A stretch of 64,000 nt of DNA from Candidimonas humi (lineage in GTDB: Bacteria > Pseudomonadota > Gammaproteobacteria > Burkholderiales > Burkholderiaceae_B). Shown in pieces: positions 36,268 to 45,078 of the stretch. How positions within the stretch are numbered: the stretch's first letter is position 1; every line of letters begins with the position of its first letter. The stretch covers positions 310,001-374,000 of the forward strand of contig NZ_JAHTBN010000001.1 of assembly GCF_019166065.1 (NCBI RefSeq), in the 5' to 3' direction. Position numbers and translations under genes: made by a program. A model generated the notes under the pieces. It was given only the letters and a program-made list of their open reading frames with translations, was not told the DNA's origin and ran no database searches.

Positions 36268-37458
36268 TCAGCGCCCATCGAACACTTGCGGTACGTGCAC
36301 GAAACCGCTCATCAATATTCGAGCGCTGCGGCTCATGATGGCCTTGGTGACTTTCCACTCGCCGTCTACCGGCTCGGCCTGCGCGCCTACCCGCAAGGTG
36401 CCCGATGGATGGCCGAAGCAGACCATGTCGCGTTCGCCTCCGCCCGCGGCCAGGTTGACCAGGGTGCCCGGCACCGCCGCCGCGCTGGCAATGGCAACCG
36501 ACGCAGTTCCCATCATGGCATGATGCAGCTTGCCCATGGACAGCGCACGAACCAGCACGTCCGTGTCCTGCCGGGCGATGTGCTTGCCGCTGGAGGCCAC
36601 GTACTCGCGGGCTGGCGACACGAACGCGACCTTGGGCGTGTGCTGGCGCGCGGTGGCTTCTTCCAATGTGCCGATCAGGCCCATGCGCAGCGCGCCATGC
36701 GCGCGAATGGTTTCGAAGCGGGCCAGGGCCGCTGCATCGCCGTTGATGTCGTCCTGTAGTTCCGTGCCTTTATAGCCCAGCGCTTCGGCTTCCAGAAAAA
36801 TCGTCGGAATGCCGGAATTGATCATAGTGGCCTTGAACGTGCCCACGCCGGGCACCTCCAGGTCGTCCACGATATTGCTGGTCGGGAACATCGAGCCGCC
36901 CTCGCCTTCTTCGGCGGGATCCATGAATTCCAGCCTCACCTCGGCGGCAGGAAAGGTCACGCCATCGAGTTCGAAGCCGCCCGTTTCCTGGACGGCTCCG
37001 TCGGCCATGGGCACATGCGCCACGATGGTCTTGCCGATATTGGCCTGCCAGATACGCACTGTGGCAATCCCGTCGGACGGCACGCGGTCTGCATCGACCA
37101 GCCCGTTCGCGATTGCAAACGGCCCGACCGCCGCGGAGAGATTGCCGCAATTGCCGCTCCAGTCCACAAAGGGCCGGTCGATAGACACTTGTCCGAAAAG
37201 GTAGTCCACGTCATGGCCGGGCCGGCTGCTACGGGACAGGATGACGGTCTTGCTGGTGCTGGAGGTAGCCGCTCCCATGCCGTCGATCTGCTTGCCGTAG
37301 GGGTCGGGGCTGCCAATCACACGCAGCAAAAGCGCATCTCGGGCCGGGCCGGGCTTTCGGGCGGATTCGGGCAAGTCGTCCAACTTGAAGAAAACCCCCT
37401 TGCTGGTCCCCCCGCGCATATATGTGGCGGGGATACGGATTTGAGGAGCATGTGTCAT
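36268..37458 (-). CDS. prpF: PrpF-family isomerase (2-methylaconitate / 4-oxalomesaconate type)
   Basis: The 396-residue protein has the diaminopimelate-epimerase-like double fold of PrpF. Family marks are ATYMRGGTSKGVFF near the N-terminus, GMGAATSSTSKTVIL, WSGNCGNLSAAVGPFAI with the conserved Cys, and SGNCGN-like pairing in the second half. PrpF isomerises 2-methylaconitate between trans and cis forms with AcnD in the methylcitrate cycle; relatives act on oxalomesaconate or related acids. No prpB, prpC or acnD is adjacent. The operon instead holds a tricarboxylate-type receptor and a ModA-fold protein, with PrpR divergent, so the substrate may be a tricarboxylate such as aconitate. Confidence 0.88.
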   Translation of the reverse strand: MTHAPQIRIPATYMRGGTSKGVFFKLDDLPESARKPGPARDALLLRVIGSPDPYGKQIDGMGAATSSTSKTVILSRSSRPGHDVDYLFGQVSIDRPFVDWSGNCGNLSAAVGPFAIANGLVDADRVPSDGIATVRIWQANIGKTIVAHVPMADGAVQETGGFELDGVTFPAAEVRLEFMDPAEEGEGGSMFPTSNIVDDLEVPGVGTFKATMINSGIPTIFLEAEALGYKGTELQDDINGDAAALARFETIRAHGALRMGLIGTLEEATARQHTPKVAFVSPAREYVASSGKHIARQDTDVLVRALSMGKLHHAMMGTASVAIASAAAVPGTLVNLAAGGGERDMVCFGHPSGTLRVGAQAEPVDGEWKVTKAIMSRSARILMSGFVHVPQVFDGR

Positions 37459-37561
37459 ATATAGTCCTGGTGTCTATCGTGTCGGGCAAAGCCGGCGGGT
37501 GTCCGCCATTATTCTTCCTCGGGCGTAGCCGGCCTGCCGCGCCACGGCGTTCAGCCCGGCT

Positions 37562-38314
37562 TCAGGCCGCATGCAAGGCGGAGTACAGATCTTCCCCGAA
37601 CAGCGGATCGAGTCCGCTGGCGATGATCTCCTGAGCCGCGGTGTCGGACGCGAGGAAGCGCGCTACGGCACGTGCGCGTTCAAGATCCCGGCTCCAGGCC
37701 AGCGCGCCGCTGGCTACCCACACATACGACTGGAGCTCGTCGGGGATGGGCGTAATGTATGCGATACCTTGCACAGGCCGCAATTCGCTCACCTGCTGAA
37801 ACGCAAGATCCGCTTCGCCGCGAGCCACCACGGCACCGGTGCGTTCGCCGTTGCCGACGAAACGGCTTTTCGGCAGGCATTCTTTCTCGATCCCAAGCCG
37901 ATGATAGAGTTCCGTGGTCAGATATTTGCCGCTTTCGCTCGCCGAATAGGCAATACTGCCCGCTTGCAGGAACGTGCGCTTCAGCGCCTCTGGCGTACTC
38001 GCATCGGGAGGCGGCTTTCCCGCACGGACGGCGACGGCCGCTACCGATCTGGCAATCAATGTCCGCGTATCCCCCACGACGTAGCCGGTTCGGACGAAGT
38101 TCGTCATATTGGGCTCGGCGACGATCACGATGTCGGCAGGCTCGCGGCGACGTAAACGATTCGGGATCGACTGCTCGCCAGTCCCTATGGAGGTCGTCAG
38201 AGTGACGACCGGCTTGCCGATAAAGGCTTCGATCGCCGGCACCAACGCCAGATGCGCGGCGGTGAATACCCCCGAAGTCATGACGCGGAAGGCGTCATCG
38301 CTGTTGTCTTTCAT
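37562..38314 (-). CDS. ModA-fold protein without signal peptide, candidate aconitate isomerase-like enzyme
   Basis: The 250-residue protein has the fold of molybdate-type binding proteins: FRVMTSGVFTAAHLALVPAI at the start, RLRRREPADIVIVAEP, and a C-terminal ARAVARFLASDTAAQEIIASG block. It has no signal peptide; the fold begins at residue 9. Its ATG overlaps the TGA of the Bug gene by one base (TGATG), so translation is coupled. Molybdate use is unlikely since no modBC is present. Aconitate isomerase of Pseudomonas is a ModA-like protein, and the neighbours here are PrpF and a tricarboxylate-type receptor, so an isomerase acting on an aconitate-like acid in the cytoplasm is a reasonable guess. 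Confidence 0.75.
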   Translation of the reverse strand: MKDNSDDAFRVMTSGVFTAAHLALVPAIEAFIGKPVVTLTTSIGTGEQSIPNRLRRREPADIVIVAEPNMTNFVRTGYVVGDTRTLIARSVAAVAVRAGKPPPDASTPEALKRTFLQAGSIAYSASESGKYLTTELYHRLGIEKECLPKSRFVGNGERTGAVVARGEADLAFQQVSELRPVQGIAYITPIPDELQSYVWVASGALAWSRDLERARAVARFLASDTAAQEIIASGLDPLFGEDLYSALHAA

Positions 38315-39315
38315 CAATCGACCTTGATATGCGCTTCCGAAACCACCTTCTGCCACACGCCGATTTCCGTTTCGATCTGGGTGCGTAGTTGTTCCGGCGT
38401 ACCCGGCGAGGCTTGATCGCCCTCCATGCTCAACTGCCGGGTCACTTCCGGCTTGACGATGGCGGCGTTCAAGGCCTGATTCAGTTTTGTCTGCACTTGT
38501 GGTGGCAAGCCCTTCGGCGCGATGAGCCCGTACCAGATCACGACCTGATAGCCAGGCACGCCCGCTTGCGCCACTGTAGGCAGGGCCGGCATTTCCGGCC
38601 AAGGCTTCGGTAAGGTCTGAGCGAGCACTTTCAGCCGGCCATTCTTGATGTAAGGCATCGCCGCGCCAGGCGTGCTGAAGAACACATCGGTGCGTCCGGC
38701 CAGCGTGTCCATAACCGCGGGCCCTGTGCCGCGGTAAGGCACATGCGCCATCTTGATGCCGGCGTCCATCATGAACAATTCGGTGGCCAGATGCGAAATG
38801 CCGCCCACGCCGGACGAGGCGAACGACAAGCTGCCCTTCTTGGCCTTTGCGAGCCGGATCAAGTCCTGAAGGCTGCTCACGGGCAGCTTGCCCGTCGTCG
38901 TGATCAGGAATGGGCCGTGTGCGATCATGCCGATAGGGGTCATGTCCTTGACCGGATCGAACGGCAATTGATACAAGCTGGCATTGACCGCATAGCTGTT
39001 CGAGATAAGCGTCAACGTGTACCCGTCCGGCTTCGAGCGCAGGCCGTATGCGATACCAATCTTTCCGCCGGCACCGGCCATGTTCTCGACCACCACCGGC
39101 TGGCCCAGTGACTCGGTCAACAGCTTCCCGATGGTGCGCCCCACCGCATCATTGCCGCCGCCCGGGGCAAACGGGATGACCAGTTTGATCTGATGGTCGG
39201 GGTATGCGGCATAGGCGGATGTCGTCGTTCCTGCAGCGAGGATCAACGCCGCTACGCCAAGGACGTGCCGCGATATCAGTCCGCCGAGCCGGCGTCGAGT
39301 CTGGTTTGTAAACAT
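38314..39315 (-). CDS. Bug/TctC-family periplasmic solute receptor
   Basis: The 333-residue receptor has a signal peptide ending near TSAYA (residue 36), then DHQIKLVIPFAPGGGNDAVG, VVENMAGAGGKIG and HVPYRGTGPAVMDTL, all typical of Bug proteins. It is the first gene of the operon that continues with the ModA-fold protein and prpF, and is divergent from the PrpR-type activator. ATG at 39315 was chosen as the signal peptide start. A carboxylate such as aconitate or citrate is the likely ligand. Confidence 0.93.
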   Translation of the reverse strand: MFTNQTRRRLGGLISRHVLGVAALILAAGTTTSAYAAYPDHQIKLVIPFAPGGGNDAVGRTIGKLLTESLGQPVVVENMAGAGGKIGIAYGLRSKPDGYTLTLISNSYAVNASLYQLPFDPVKDMTPIGMIAHGPFLITTTGKLPVSSLQDLIRLAKAKKGSLSFASSGVGGISHLATELFMMDAGIKMAHVPYRGTGPAVMDTLAGRTDVFFSTPGAAMPYIKNGRLKVLAQTLPKPWPEMPALPTVAQAGVPGYQVVIWYGLIAPKGLPPQVQTKLNQALNAAIVKPEVTRQLSMEGDQASPGTPEQLRTQIETEIGVWQKVVSEAHIKVD

Positions 39316-39449
39316 GGAACCTCCTGGTTTGCACAAGTCATGGTGCATATTGAATCAGCAAGAAAAAAGCAATATATGTGCCAGCTTATGGGTACATTGA
39401 AAAATCGCTATAAATCATATTGTTATGAAATACCATCATTGCATTTCAT

Positions 39450-39489
39450 GTTTCATGTTCTAATTTATGAAATATTTGGAACATGAAAC
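39450..39489. promoter_or_regulatory. Large inverted repeat overlapping the prpR start
   Basis: GTTTCATGTTC (39450-39460) and GAACATGAAAC (39479-39489) are perfect 11-base complements. Each arm extends into a second TTTCAT/ATGAAA unit (TTTCATG at 39444; AAACATGA after 39489). The right arm covers the prpR start codon at 39483. It is probably the operator through which the PrpR-type protein or a partner regulates itself and the divergent operon. Confidence 0.6.
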
Positions 39490-41432
39490 GAAACATGAGC
39501 CAATTCTCGCCGAATGAGCCTCTGCCCGTCATCTGGGCCATCAGCGGCCATCGCCTGATCGATGTCTTTCGCCAGGTAGCGCCCGACATGGAAGGCCGCG
39601 CTTCGATATCCATCATCCATCGCGGATACGAAGAGGCGCTGTCGGAGATCGAGCTGCGCAGCGAACGCCATCACTGCGACGTCATCGTGGCGGCGGGCAG
39701 CCACGGAGCATACCTGCGACGCAACCTGCCCCATCCCGTCGCCTTGGTAAAGGTCGGAGGGTCGGATCTGCTTGCCGCGCTGTGCAAGGCGCGGCAGCTT
39801 TCCGACAGAATCGCCATACTGATGCTCAAGCGCATCCCACCGGAACTCCAGCGTTTTGCCGATCTGTTTTCCTTGCCGCTGGTGCTGCGCTCATATGAAA
39901 CCGCCGAAGAAGCCAGGCATTGCCTACGGCAATTGGCCAATGACGGTATCCAGGTGGTTGTGGGCCCCGGCCAAGTGGCCGATCTGGCCGACGAAGTAGG
40001 TTTGACGGGTGTGTTGGTGTACTCGGCGGAGTCAGTGCAGACGGCCTTCGATGACGCGATCGAAATGGCCGCGGCTCAGCGAGCGGAAAAGTCCCGCCGT
40101 ACACAGCTCGATTCGATCCTCTATCACCTCGGCGACGGCGTGGTTGCCGTCGACATGGACGCCCACATCGTAATGGCGAACCCCGCTGCCGAGCAGCTTA
40201 CCGGCAAGCCGATACGCGCGGCATTGGGCAAGCCCTTCGGGGATGTGCTGCCGGCGCTGCATTTGAGGCACGTCATCACGAGCGGTACGCCCGAGCTCGG
40301 CGCGGTAGAGGAATTGGCCGGTAAATCCATCGTAGTGGACCGTGTCCCCTTGTTCGATGAAGGAAAGCAGACAGGCGCCATCCTCGCCCTGCATGGCTCG
40401 AACAGGCTGGAGCTCGCAGTCAGCAAGTTGCGCGCGCATACTCATCGGCGTTCGCAGGTCGCAAAATACCGGCTGGACGACATGGTGTCGGCATCGCCCG
40501 CGATGCGGCGCGTGATCGCGCAGAGCAAAGTGTTCGCGCAACACAGCGATGCCGGCATTCTGATACACGGCGAGAGCGGTACCGGCAAAGAGCTGCTCGC
40601 GCAAGGCATCCATAACGCGAGCCGCCGCGCCCGCAATCCTTTCATAGCCATCAATTGCGGAGCCTTCACCGAAACCTTGCTGGAAAGCGAGCTGTTCGGC
40701 TATGACGAAGGCGCATTCACCGGCGCGCGCAAACAGGGCAAGGCAGGCCTTTTCGAGGCCGCAGATGGCGGCACGCTTTTTCTCGACGAAATCGGCGAAA
40801 TGCCGTTGCCGCTGCAGACACGTCTATTGCGTGCCTTGCAGGAGAAGGAGATCATGCGTGTAGGCAGCGTAGATCCTCTCCCCATCAATGTTCGCGCAGT
40901 GGCGGCCACGCACAGGGATCTTGCGTCGATGGTGGCCAGCGGCCAGTTCCGGGAAGATCTGTTTTATCGCTTGAATATCCTTCGCGTGGACGTACCCCCG
41001 CTGCGGGAAAGACCGGAAGATATCGAAGTCCTGGTCCGCAAGCTGGTTCCCGCGGCCTTGGCGCGAACCGGGCTGGACTCTCTCTGCTCCGAAGTCCTGG
41101 CGGCCGTACAACCAGTCATGCGGCAGTATGCGTGGCCTGGCAATGTGCGTGAACTGGAAAATGCCGTTGAGCGGCTTACCATGATCTGCCTGGCAACCGG
41201 CAGTGCAATACGGCCGTCCGAAATGAGCGAATTGCTCGATCAGGCCATGCAACGCCAGCGGAACCCGGAAGTGTCGGCGACAGAGGCCGCCACGATGCGC
41301 AAACGCCGCCCGCGCGCCAGCCGAGAAGAGGCGGGACGCGTACTCGAGGACTGCCAAGGAGATCACCGGGAGGCCGCGCGCAGGCTTGGCGTCAGCCGTA
41401 CGACTTTGTGGCGTTGGCTGACCCAGGGATGA
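39483..41432 (+). CDS. prpR: PrpR-type sigma54-dependent activator
   Basis: The 649-residue enhancer-binding protein has a PrpR_N sensor (about 15-190), a PAS domain (about 205-310; ILYHLGDGVVAVDMDAHIVM), and an AAA+ domain with Walker A GESGTGKE (about 362), the sigma54-contact loop GAFTGA (about 411) and PWPGNVRELEN-like AYAWPGNVREL. A Fis-type HTH lies at the C-terminus (EAARRLGVSRTTLWRWL). It should activate a sigma54 promoter, most likely of the divergent Bug-ModA-prpF operon. Effector in PrpR is 2-methylcitrate; here a tricarboxylate is likely. ATG at 39495 is an alternative start lying after the palindrome. Confidence 0.92.
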   Translation: MKRNMSQFSPNEPLPVIWAISGHRLIDVFRQVAPDMEGRASISIIHRGYEEALSEIELRSERHHCDVIVAAGSHGAYLRRNLPHPVALVKVGGSDLLAALCKARQLSDRIAILMLKRIPPELQRFADLFSLPLVLRSYETAEEARHCLRQLANDGIQVVVGPGQVADLADEVGLTGVLVYSAESVQTAFDDAIEMAAAQRAEKSRRTQLDSILYHLGDGVVAVDMDAHIVMANPAAEQLTGKPIRAALGKPFGDVLPALHLRHVITSGTPELGAVEELAGKSIVVDRVPLFDEGKQTGAILALHGSNRLELAVSKLRAHTHRRSQVAKYRLDDMVSASPAMRRVIAQSKVFAQHSDAGILIHGESGTGKELLAQGIHNASRRARNPFIAINCGAFTETLLESELFGYDEGAFTGARKQGKAGLFEAADGGTLFLDEIGEMPLPLQTRLLRALQEKEIMRVGSVDPLPINVRAVAATHRDLASMVASGQFREDLFYRLNILRVDVPPLRERPEDIEVLVRKLVPAALARTGLDSLCSEVLAAVQPVMRQYAWPGNVRELENAVERLTMICLATGSAIRPSEMSELLDQAMQRQRNPEVSATEAATMRKRRPRASREEAGRVLEDCQGDHREAARRLGVSRTTLWRWLTQG

Positions 41433-41584
41433 AGGCGCATCTCGGCCGCTAAGCTCAGGAGCGCAGCCACAGGGCCTGCGTGGAAAGCCGCGTAGCGCAG
41501 CATGTTGGAAGCCCCGGGAGTTTGCTAAAAAGTACAATCGGGTCCGGATTCCAATCAGCCATCAATGATGTAGGTAGCATACGC

Positions 41585-42514
41585 ATGACAGACACAGATT
41601 CCCAGGAGCTACGCCGGGTGCTGGGCGCCCTGGCACTGAACCGCGAGCCCGGCTGGCATTTCGCGGGGCATTTTTTCGACGTATCGTTCGACGAAATGGG
41701 CGCCGGCGACGTAAGCCTGAGCATATTGCCCGACGCGCATTGCGAGCTGGGCGACGGCCAGGCCCATATGGCGGCGGTCAGCATCCTGGCCGATCTGGCC
41801 ATGAGCGCTGCTATGCGCTGGCACGCCGATTTCGCGATGCGCATGGCGACTGTCACCATGTCCTTGCAATTCACCGGCGCGCCGCGTCGCGGCCTGCTGC
41901 AGGCGCGCGGATACTTCGACGGTTTCATCCAGGCGCCGTCGGGCTTGTGCGACCAGGGGCTGTGCCGTGCGGAAATCCGGGCCGGCGACGACTTGGTGTG
42001 CACCGCCACCGGCAGTTTCCTGGCCATGCGCCGGCATACCGGCATGGCCTCCATGCAGTTGCGCAAGCGCGCGGATTCGGAGCCTGTCCAGGCCTTGCTG
42101 CCCGAGGCGTTGACTGACGCGGAACGCGCCGTGTACGAGCGCGCCCTCAAGGCGCTGGAGCCGGGCCCGGGTTCGTTCATCGAGCGCTTCTGGGGCCTGC
42201 AGCCGCAAAGGCTCGACGACGGGGCCGTGTGCCGGCTGGAAAACGGCCCGCAAGTCGGAAATCGCGTCGGGCACACGCAAGGCGGCATTACCGTGGCGCT
42301 GGCCGCCCTGACCGCCAATGCGGCCTTGGGCGAGAAATGGCAACTGGCCGGGATTTCCTCGTGGTACGTACGTCCAGGCACGGGGCCGGCATTGCAGGCA
42401 CGGGCGACGGTAACGCATCGCGGCACGCATACCGCGGTGGTGGATGTCGACGTCACGAATGAAAACGGCGATACGGTGCTGCGGGCCCTGACCAATCACA
42501 TAAGCCGGGGATAG
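41585..42514 (+). CDS. Acyl-CoA thioesterase-like double-hotdog protein
   Basis: The 309-residue protein has two hotdog-like halves. The first (about 20-150) includes [20 protein letters not shown] and [20 protein letters not shown]; the second (about 195-305) includes [20 protein letters not shown] and [22 protein letters not shown]. This matches PaaI/TesB-like thioesterases in a tandem arrangement. The substrate is unknown. The ATG at 41585 fits the start of the fold; the in-frame extension to 41480 does not. No close operon partner: prpR ends 153 bp upstream and cbpA starts 182 bp downstream. Confidence 0.8.
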   Translation: MTDTDSQELRRVLGALALNREPGWHFAGHFFDVSFDEMGAGDVSLSILPDAHCELGDGQAHMAAVSILADLAMSAAMRWHADFAMRMATVTMSLQFTGAPRRGLLQARGYFDGFIQAPSGLCDQGLCRAEIRAGDDLVCTATGSFLAMRRHTGMASMQLRKRADSEPVQALLPEALTDAERAVYERALKALEPGPGSFIERFWGLQPQRLDDGAVCRLENGPQVGNRVGHTQGGITVALAALTANAALGEKWQLAGISSWYVRPGTGPALQARATVTHRGTHTAVVDVDVTNENGDTVLRALTNHISRG

Positions 42515-42695
42515 GCGGTACAGCCAGGAAAAACGCCGGGCGGCGCGCTGTCGCCCAGGAACTGGCAGCGTCCTGCGCCTTGCCCTAGAATCAGGTCTGC
42601 AGGCGGTCGGCAGCCCTGGTTCTTCCTTCCCGCAACCGGGGCCGCCGGGGTGCTTCCGTAGTGGAGGCTTCTACCGCCCGAAAGGAATGAACCCA

Positions 42696-43658
42696 ATGAA
42701 ATATGTCGACTACTACAAGGTTCTGGGCGTGGAACGCGACGCTACGCAGGCCGACATCAAGAAGGCCTATCGCAAGCTGGCCCATGCCTACCATCCCGAC
42801 GTATCCAAAAGCCCCGACGCCGAGGAAAAATTCAAGGAGGTCGCCGAGGCCTACGCCACCCTGAAAGACCCCGAAAAGCGCGCCGCCTACGACGAACTGG
42901 GCCGCCATCCGCAAGGCGAGGACTTCGTGCCGCCGGAACAGTGGCAGGAACAGTTCCGCCAGTCCGGCGCCGATTTCTCGGATGTGGACCTGGCCGATCT
43001 GCTGGCGGCGTTTGCCGCCGCGCAGCGCTCGGCAGAGGCCGGCGGCCGTGGGCATGGGCGCCGCCACGCCCCTCCTCCCCTGCGCGGCCAGGATTTCGAA
43101 TTCACGCTGCCCGTCACGCTCGAGCAGATATATTCGGGCGCCGAGACCGAGGTCAGCCTGCAGATTCCCGAATACGACGCACAAGGCCTGCTGCACCAGG
43201 CGTCCAAGACCTTCCGCATCCATATACCCAAGGGCGCCACCGACGGGCAGCGCCTGCGCTTGCCCGGCAAGGGCGGCGCGGGGCTCAATGGCGGCAAGCC
43301 GGGCGATCTGTACCTGGCGATGAAACTGCAGCCGCACAAGCTGTACCGGGTCGACGGCAAGGATTTATACCTGGACCTGCCGCTGGCTCCCTGGGAAGCC
43401 GTGCTCGGCGCCAGCGTGCGCATCCCGACGCTGGGCGGCACCGTGGAAATGAAAATCCCTGCGGGCACGGTGTCCGGCCGCAAGCTGCGCCTGGGCGGGC
43501 GCGGCCTGCCGGCGGCCACCGGCAGCCAGGGCGACCAGTACGCGGTAGTCCACATCGACGTGCCGCGCACCGTGTCGGACGAGGAACGCGAGCTGTATAC
43601 CCGGCTGGCCTCGGTGTCGAGCTACCAGCCGCGCAGCCACTTTGATGCAGGAGCATGA
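42696..43658 (+). CDS. cbpA: DnaJ-like co-chaperone CbpA
   Basis: The 320-residue J-domain protein stimulates DnaK and, in E. coli, binds curved DNA. It has a J domain at about 1-70 with the HPD motif (residues 33-35), no cysteine-rich zinc domain, and two C-terminal peptide-binding domains ([41 protein letters not shown]). I chose ATG at 42696 over 42687 because the AAGGA site abuts the earlier ATG but lies 9 bases before this one. It overlaps cbpM by 4 bp. Confidence 0.93.
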   Translation: MKYVDYYKVLGVERDATQADIKKAYRKLAHAYHPDVSKSPDAEEKFKEVAEAYATLKDPEKRAAYDELGRHPQGEDFVPPEQWQEQFRQSGADFSDVDLADLLAAFAAAQRSAEAGGRGHGRRHAPPPLRGQDFEFTLPVTLEQIYSGAETEVSLQIPEYDAQGLLHQASKTFRIHIPKGATDGQRLRLPGKGGAGLNGGKPGDLYLAMKLQPHKLYRVDGKDLYLDLPLAPWEAVLGASVRIPTLGGTVEMKIPAGTVSGRKLRLGGRGLPAATGSQGDQYAVVHIDVPRTVSDEERELYTRLASVSSYQPRSHFDAGA

Positions 43659-44005
43659 TCATGGCCACAGACATCACCGAATGCATATGGCTGAACGCGA
43701 CGGAAATCTGTTCGCTGGACCACCTGATCGAGGTTTCGGGACTGGCTCGCGACGATGTGCTCGATCTCATAGATGCGGGCGTGCTCGAGCCTTCCAGCCG
43801 CGGGCCGGAGCCGCAACAATATCTTTTCGAGGCCAGTTGCATCGTCACGCTGCGCACCGCGCGGCGCCTGCGCGACGACTTCGAGCTCGACGCGCACGGC
43901 CTGACGCTGGCCTTGCGCCTGCTCAAGCGCATCGAAGGCCTGGAAGCCGAACTGGTGTCGCTGCACGCGCAGTACGGCGGGCCGCCCGCGCACGGCCGGG
44001 GCTGA
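43655..44005 (+). CDS. cbpM: CbpA modulator CbpM
   Basis: The 116-residue MerR-like protein inhibits the J domain of CbpA. It begins with a short acidic stretch, has the winged-helix-like core ([24 protein letters not shown]) and a C-terminal helix [19 protein letters not shown]. Overlapping ATGA with cbpA keeps the ratio of the two fixed. ATG at 43661 is an alternative start. Confidence 0.92.
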   Translation: MIMATDITECIWLNATEICSLDHLIEVSGLARDDVLDLIDAGVLEPSSRGPEPQQYLFEASCIVTLRTARRLRDDFELDAHGLTLALRLLKRIEGLEAELVSLHAQYGGPPAHGRG

Positions 44006-44010
44006 TGCGC

Positions 44011-44049
44011 GCCGGGATAAGGACGCTGCCGTGCGCCCTTATCCCCGGC
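44011..44049. terminator. Hairpin between converging cbpM and the ferritin-like gene
   Basis: GCCGGGATAAGG (44011-44022) pairs with CCTTATCCCCGGC (44037-44049) with one bulged C and a 14-base loop. No clear T-run follows; it may terminate both strands. Confidence 0.5.
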
Positions 44050-44059
44050 CACTGTGCTT

Positions 44060-44617
44060 TCAACCTTTTTCGAGCAGGTCCGCCATGTCGTGGGCGTGCT
44101 CTTCTTCCATGGCCAGGATGCCCTCTATCATGCGGCGCGTGGTCGGGTCCTTCTCGCCCAGGTACGACACCATCTGGCGATAGGAGTCGACCGCGATGCG
44201 TTCGGCCACGAGGTTTTCCTTGATCATGTCGCGCAGGTCCTTGCCCTCGACGTATTCGGAGTGGCTGCGCGCCGTCAGGCCCTGCGGCGAAAAATTGGGC
44301 TCGCCGCCCAGTTCGATGATGCGCGCGGCGATCAGGTCGGCATGCTGCTGTTCTTCGTCCGCATGGGTGGCGAATTCGGCGGCCACGGGTTCGGAATGGA
44401 TGCCGCTGGCCATGTACTGATGGCGTTTGTAGCGCAGCACACAGATCAATTCCGTCGCCAGCGCTTCGTTGAGCAGTTTCAAGACAGTAGGCAGATCCGC
44501 GCCGTAGGTTTCGGTGACGGGCCCCGAGTCCGTGTTCTGCCGGGCCCGGGCCCGGATCTTCTTGACGTCTATCGAGAATTTGCCCGCAGGACTCTGCTTT
44601 TTTACTCTGGTAGCCAT
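44060..44617 (-). CDS. Ferritin-like iron-storage or Dps-like protein
   Basis: The 185-residue protein has a basic, disordered N-terminus (ATRVKKQSPAGKF) and then a four-helix bundle with ferritin-type metal ligands: ALATELICVLRYKRHQYMA, ADEEQQHADLIAARI, VAERIAVDSYRQMV and MEEEHAHDMADLLEKG. The paired E..H patterns support a di-iron site. It resembles the bacterioferritin/DPS-like group without an obvious haem Met. It probably stores iron or protects from peroxide. ATG at 44617 has GGAG upstream; an in-frame extension to 44692 does not resemble the family. Confidence 0.82.
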   Translation of the reverse strand: MATRVKKQSPAGKFSIDVKKIRARARQNTDSGPVTETYGADLPTVLKLLNEALATELICVLRYKRHQYMASGIHSEPVAAEFATHADEEQQHADLIAARIIELGGEPNFSPQGLTARSHSEYVEGKDLRDMIKENLVAERIAVDSYRQMVSYLGEKDPTTRRMIEGILAMEEEHAHDMADLLEKG

Positions 44618-45078
44618 TGTGCATCTCCTGTATGGGTCCATTGCATCGCGAGCCGACGCGGCCCGCGTCCCTGCGCCCGCGCAGGCGGGCACTGGCTTAT
44701 TCTGCGCCCTTCGACACGGGCATATGGCGTGGCGAGAAGATGTTTTTCCAACCGGAGTTTTATGTTACAAGAGGATGGAAAGCCGAGGATCGGCATACTC
44801 CCGGCGAGTGCCGGCCCGCCTCGTTCCCGCTGCCTTCCGAGCCCCTCGCGCCTCCGCCCTCTTCCTTGCTTCGGCCACGGGAACGGCTGCAATTGCCGCG
44901 GACGGCCCCGGCCCGGAAAAGGCCGCCGCGACGATCAGGGCCCCAAAATTTACCGATTGAAACTATGCTGGCTGCGGGTTCGGCCTTATGTCCAAAATAG
45001 AAAGGACGAAAATCCGGCCGCGGCCTGCCTCGCCCTGAGCGGCGGGCTTACCGACAGGACTTCAAGGAGATGCACAAA
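44618..45078. other. Divergent intergenic region between the ferritin-like gene and gnd
   Basis: This 461-bp stretch lies between divergent genes and should hold both promoters. A 61-codon frame at 44775-44960 encodes a short basic peptide with a hydrophobic, signal-like middle, but its only ribosome-binding sequence abuts the ATG, so I do not call it a gene. No clear operator was found. Confidence 0.4.

Noticed and set aside
44775-44960. 61-codon frame with a signal-like middle before gnd
   Set aside because: Its GAGG sequence abuts the ATG, the peptide is arginine-rich and low in complexity, and it lies in a divergent promoter region.
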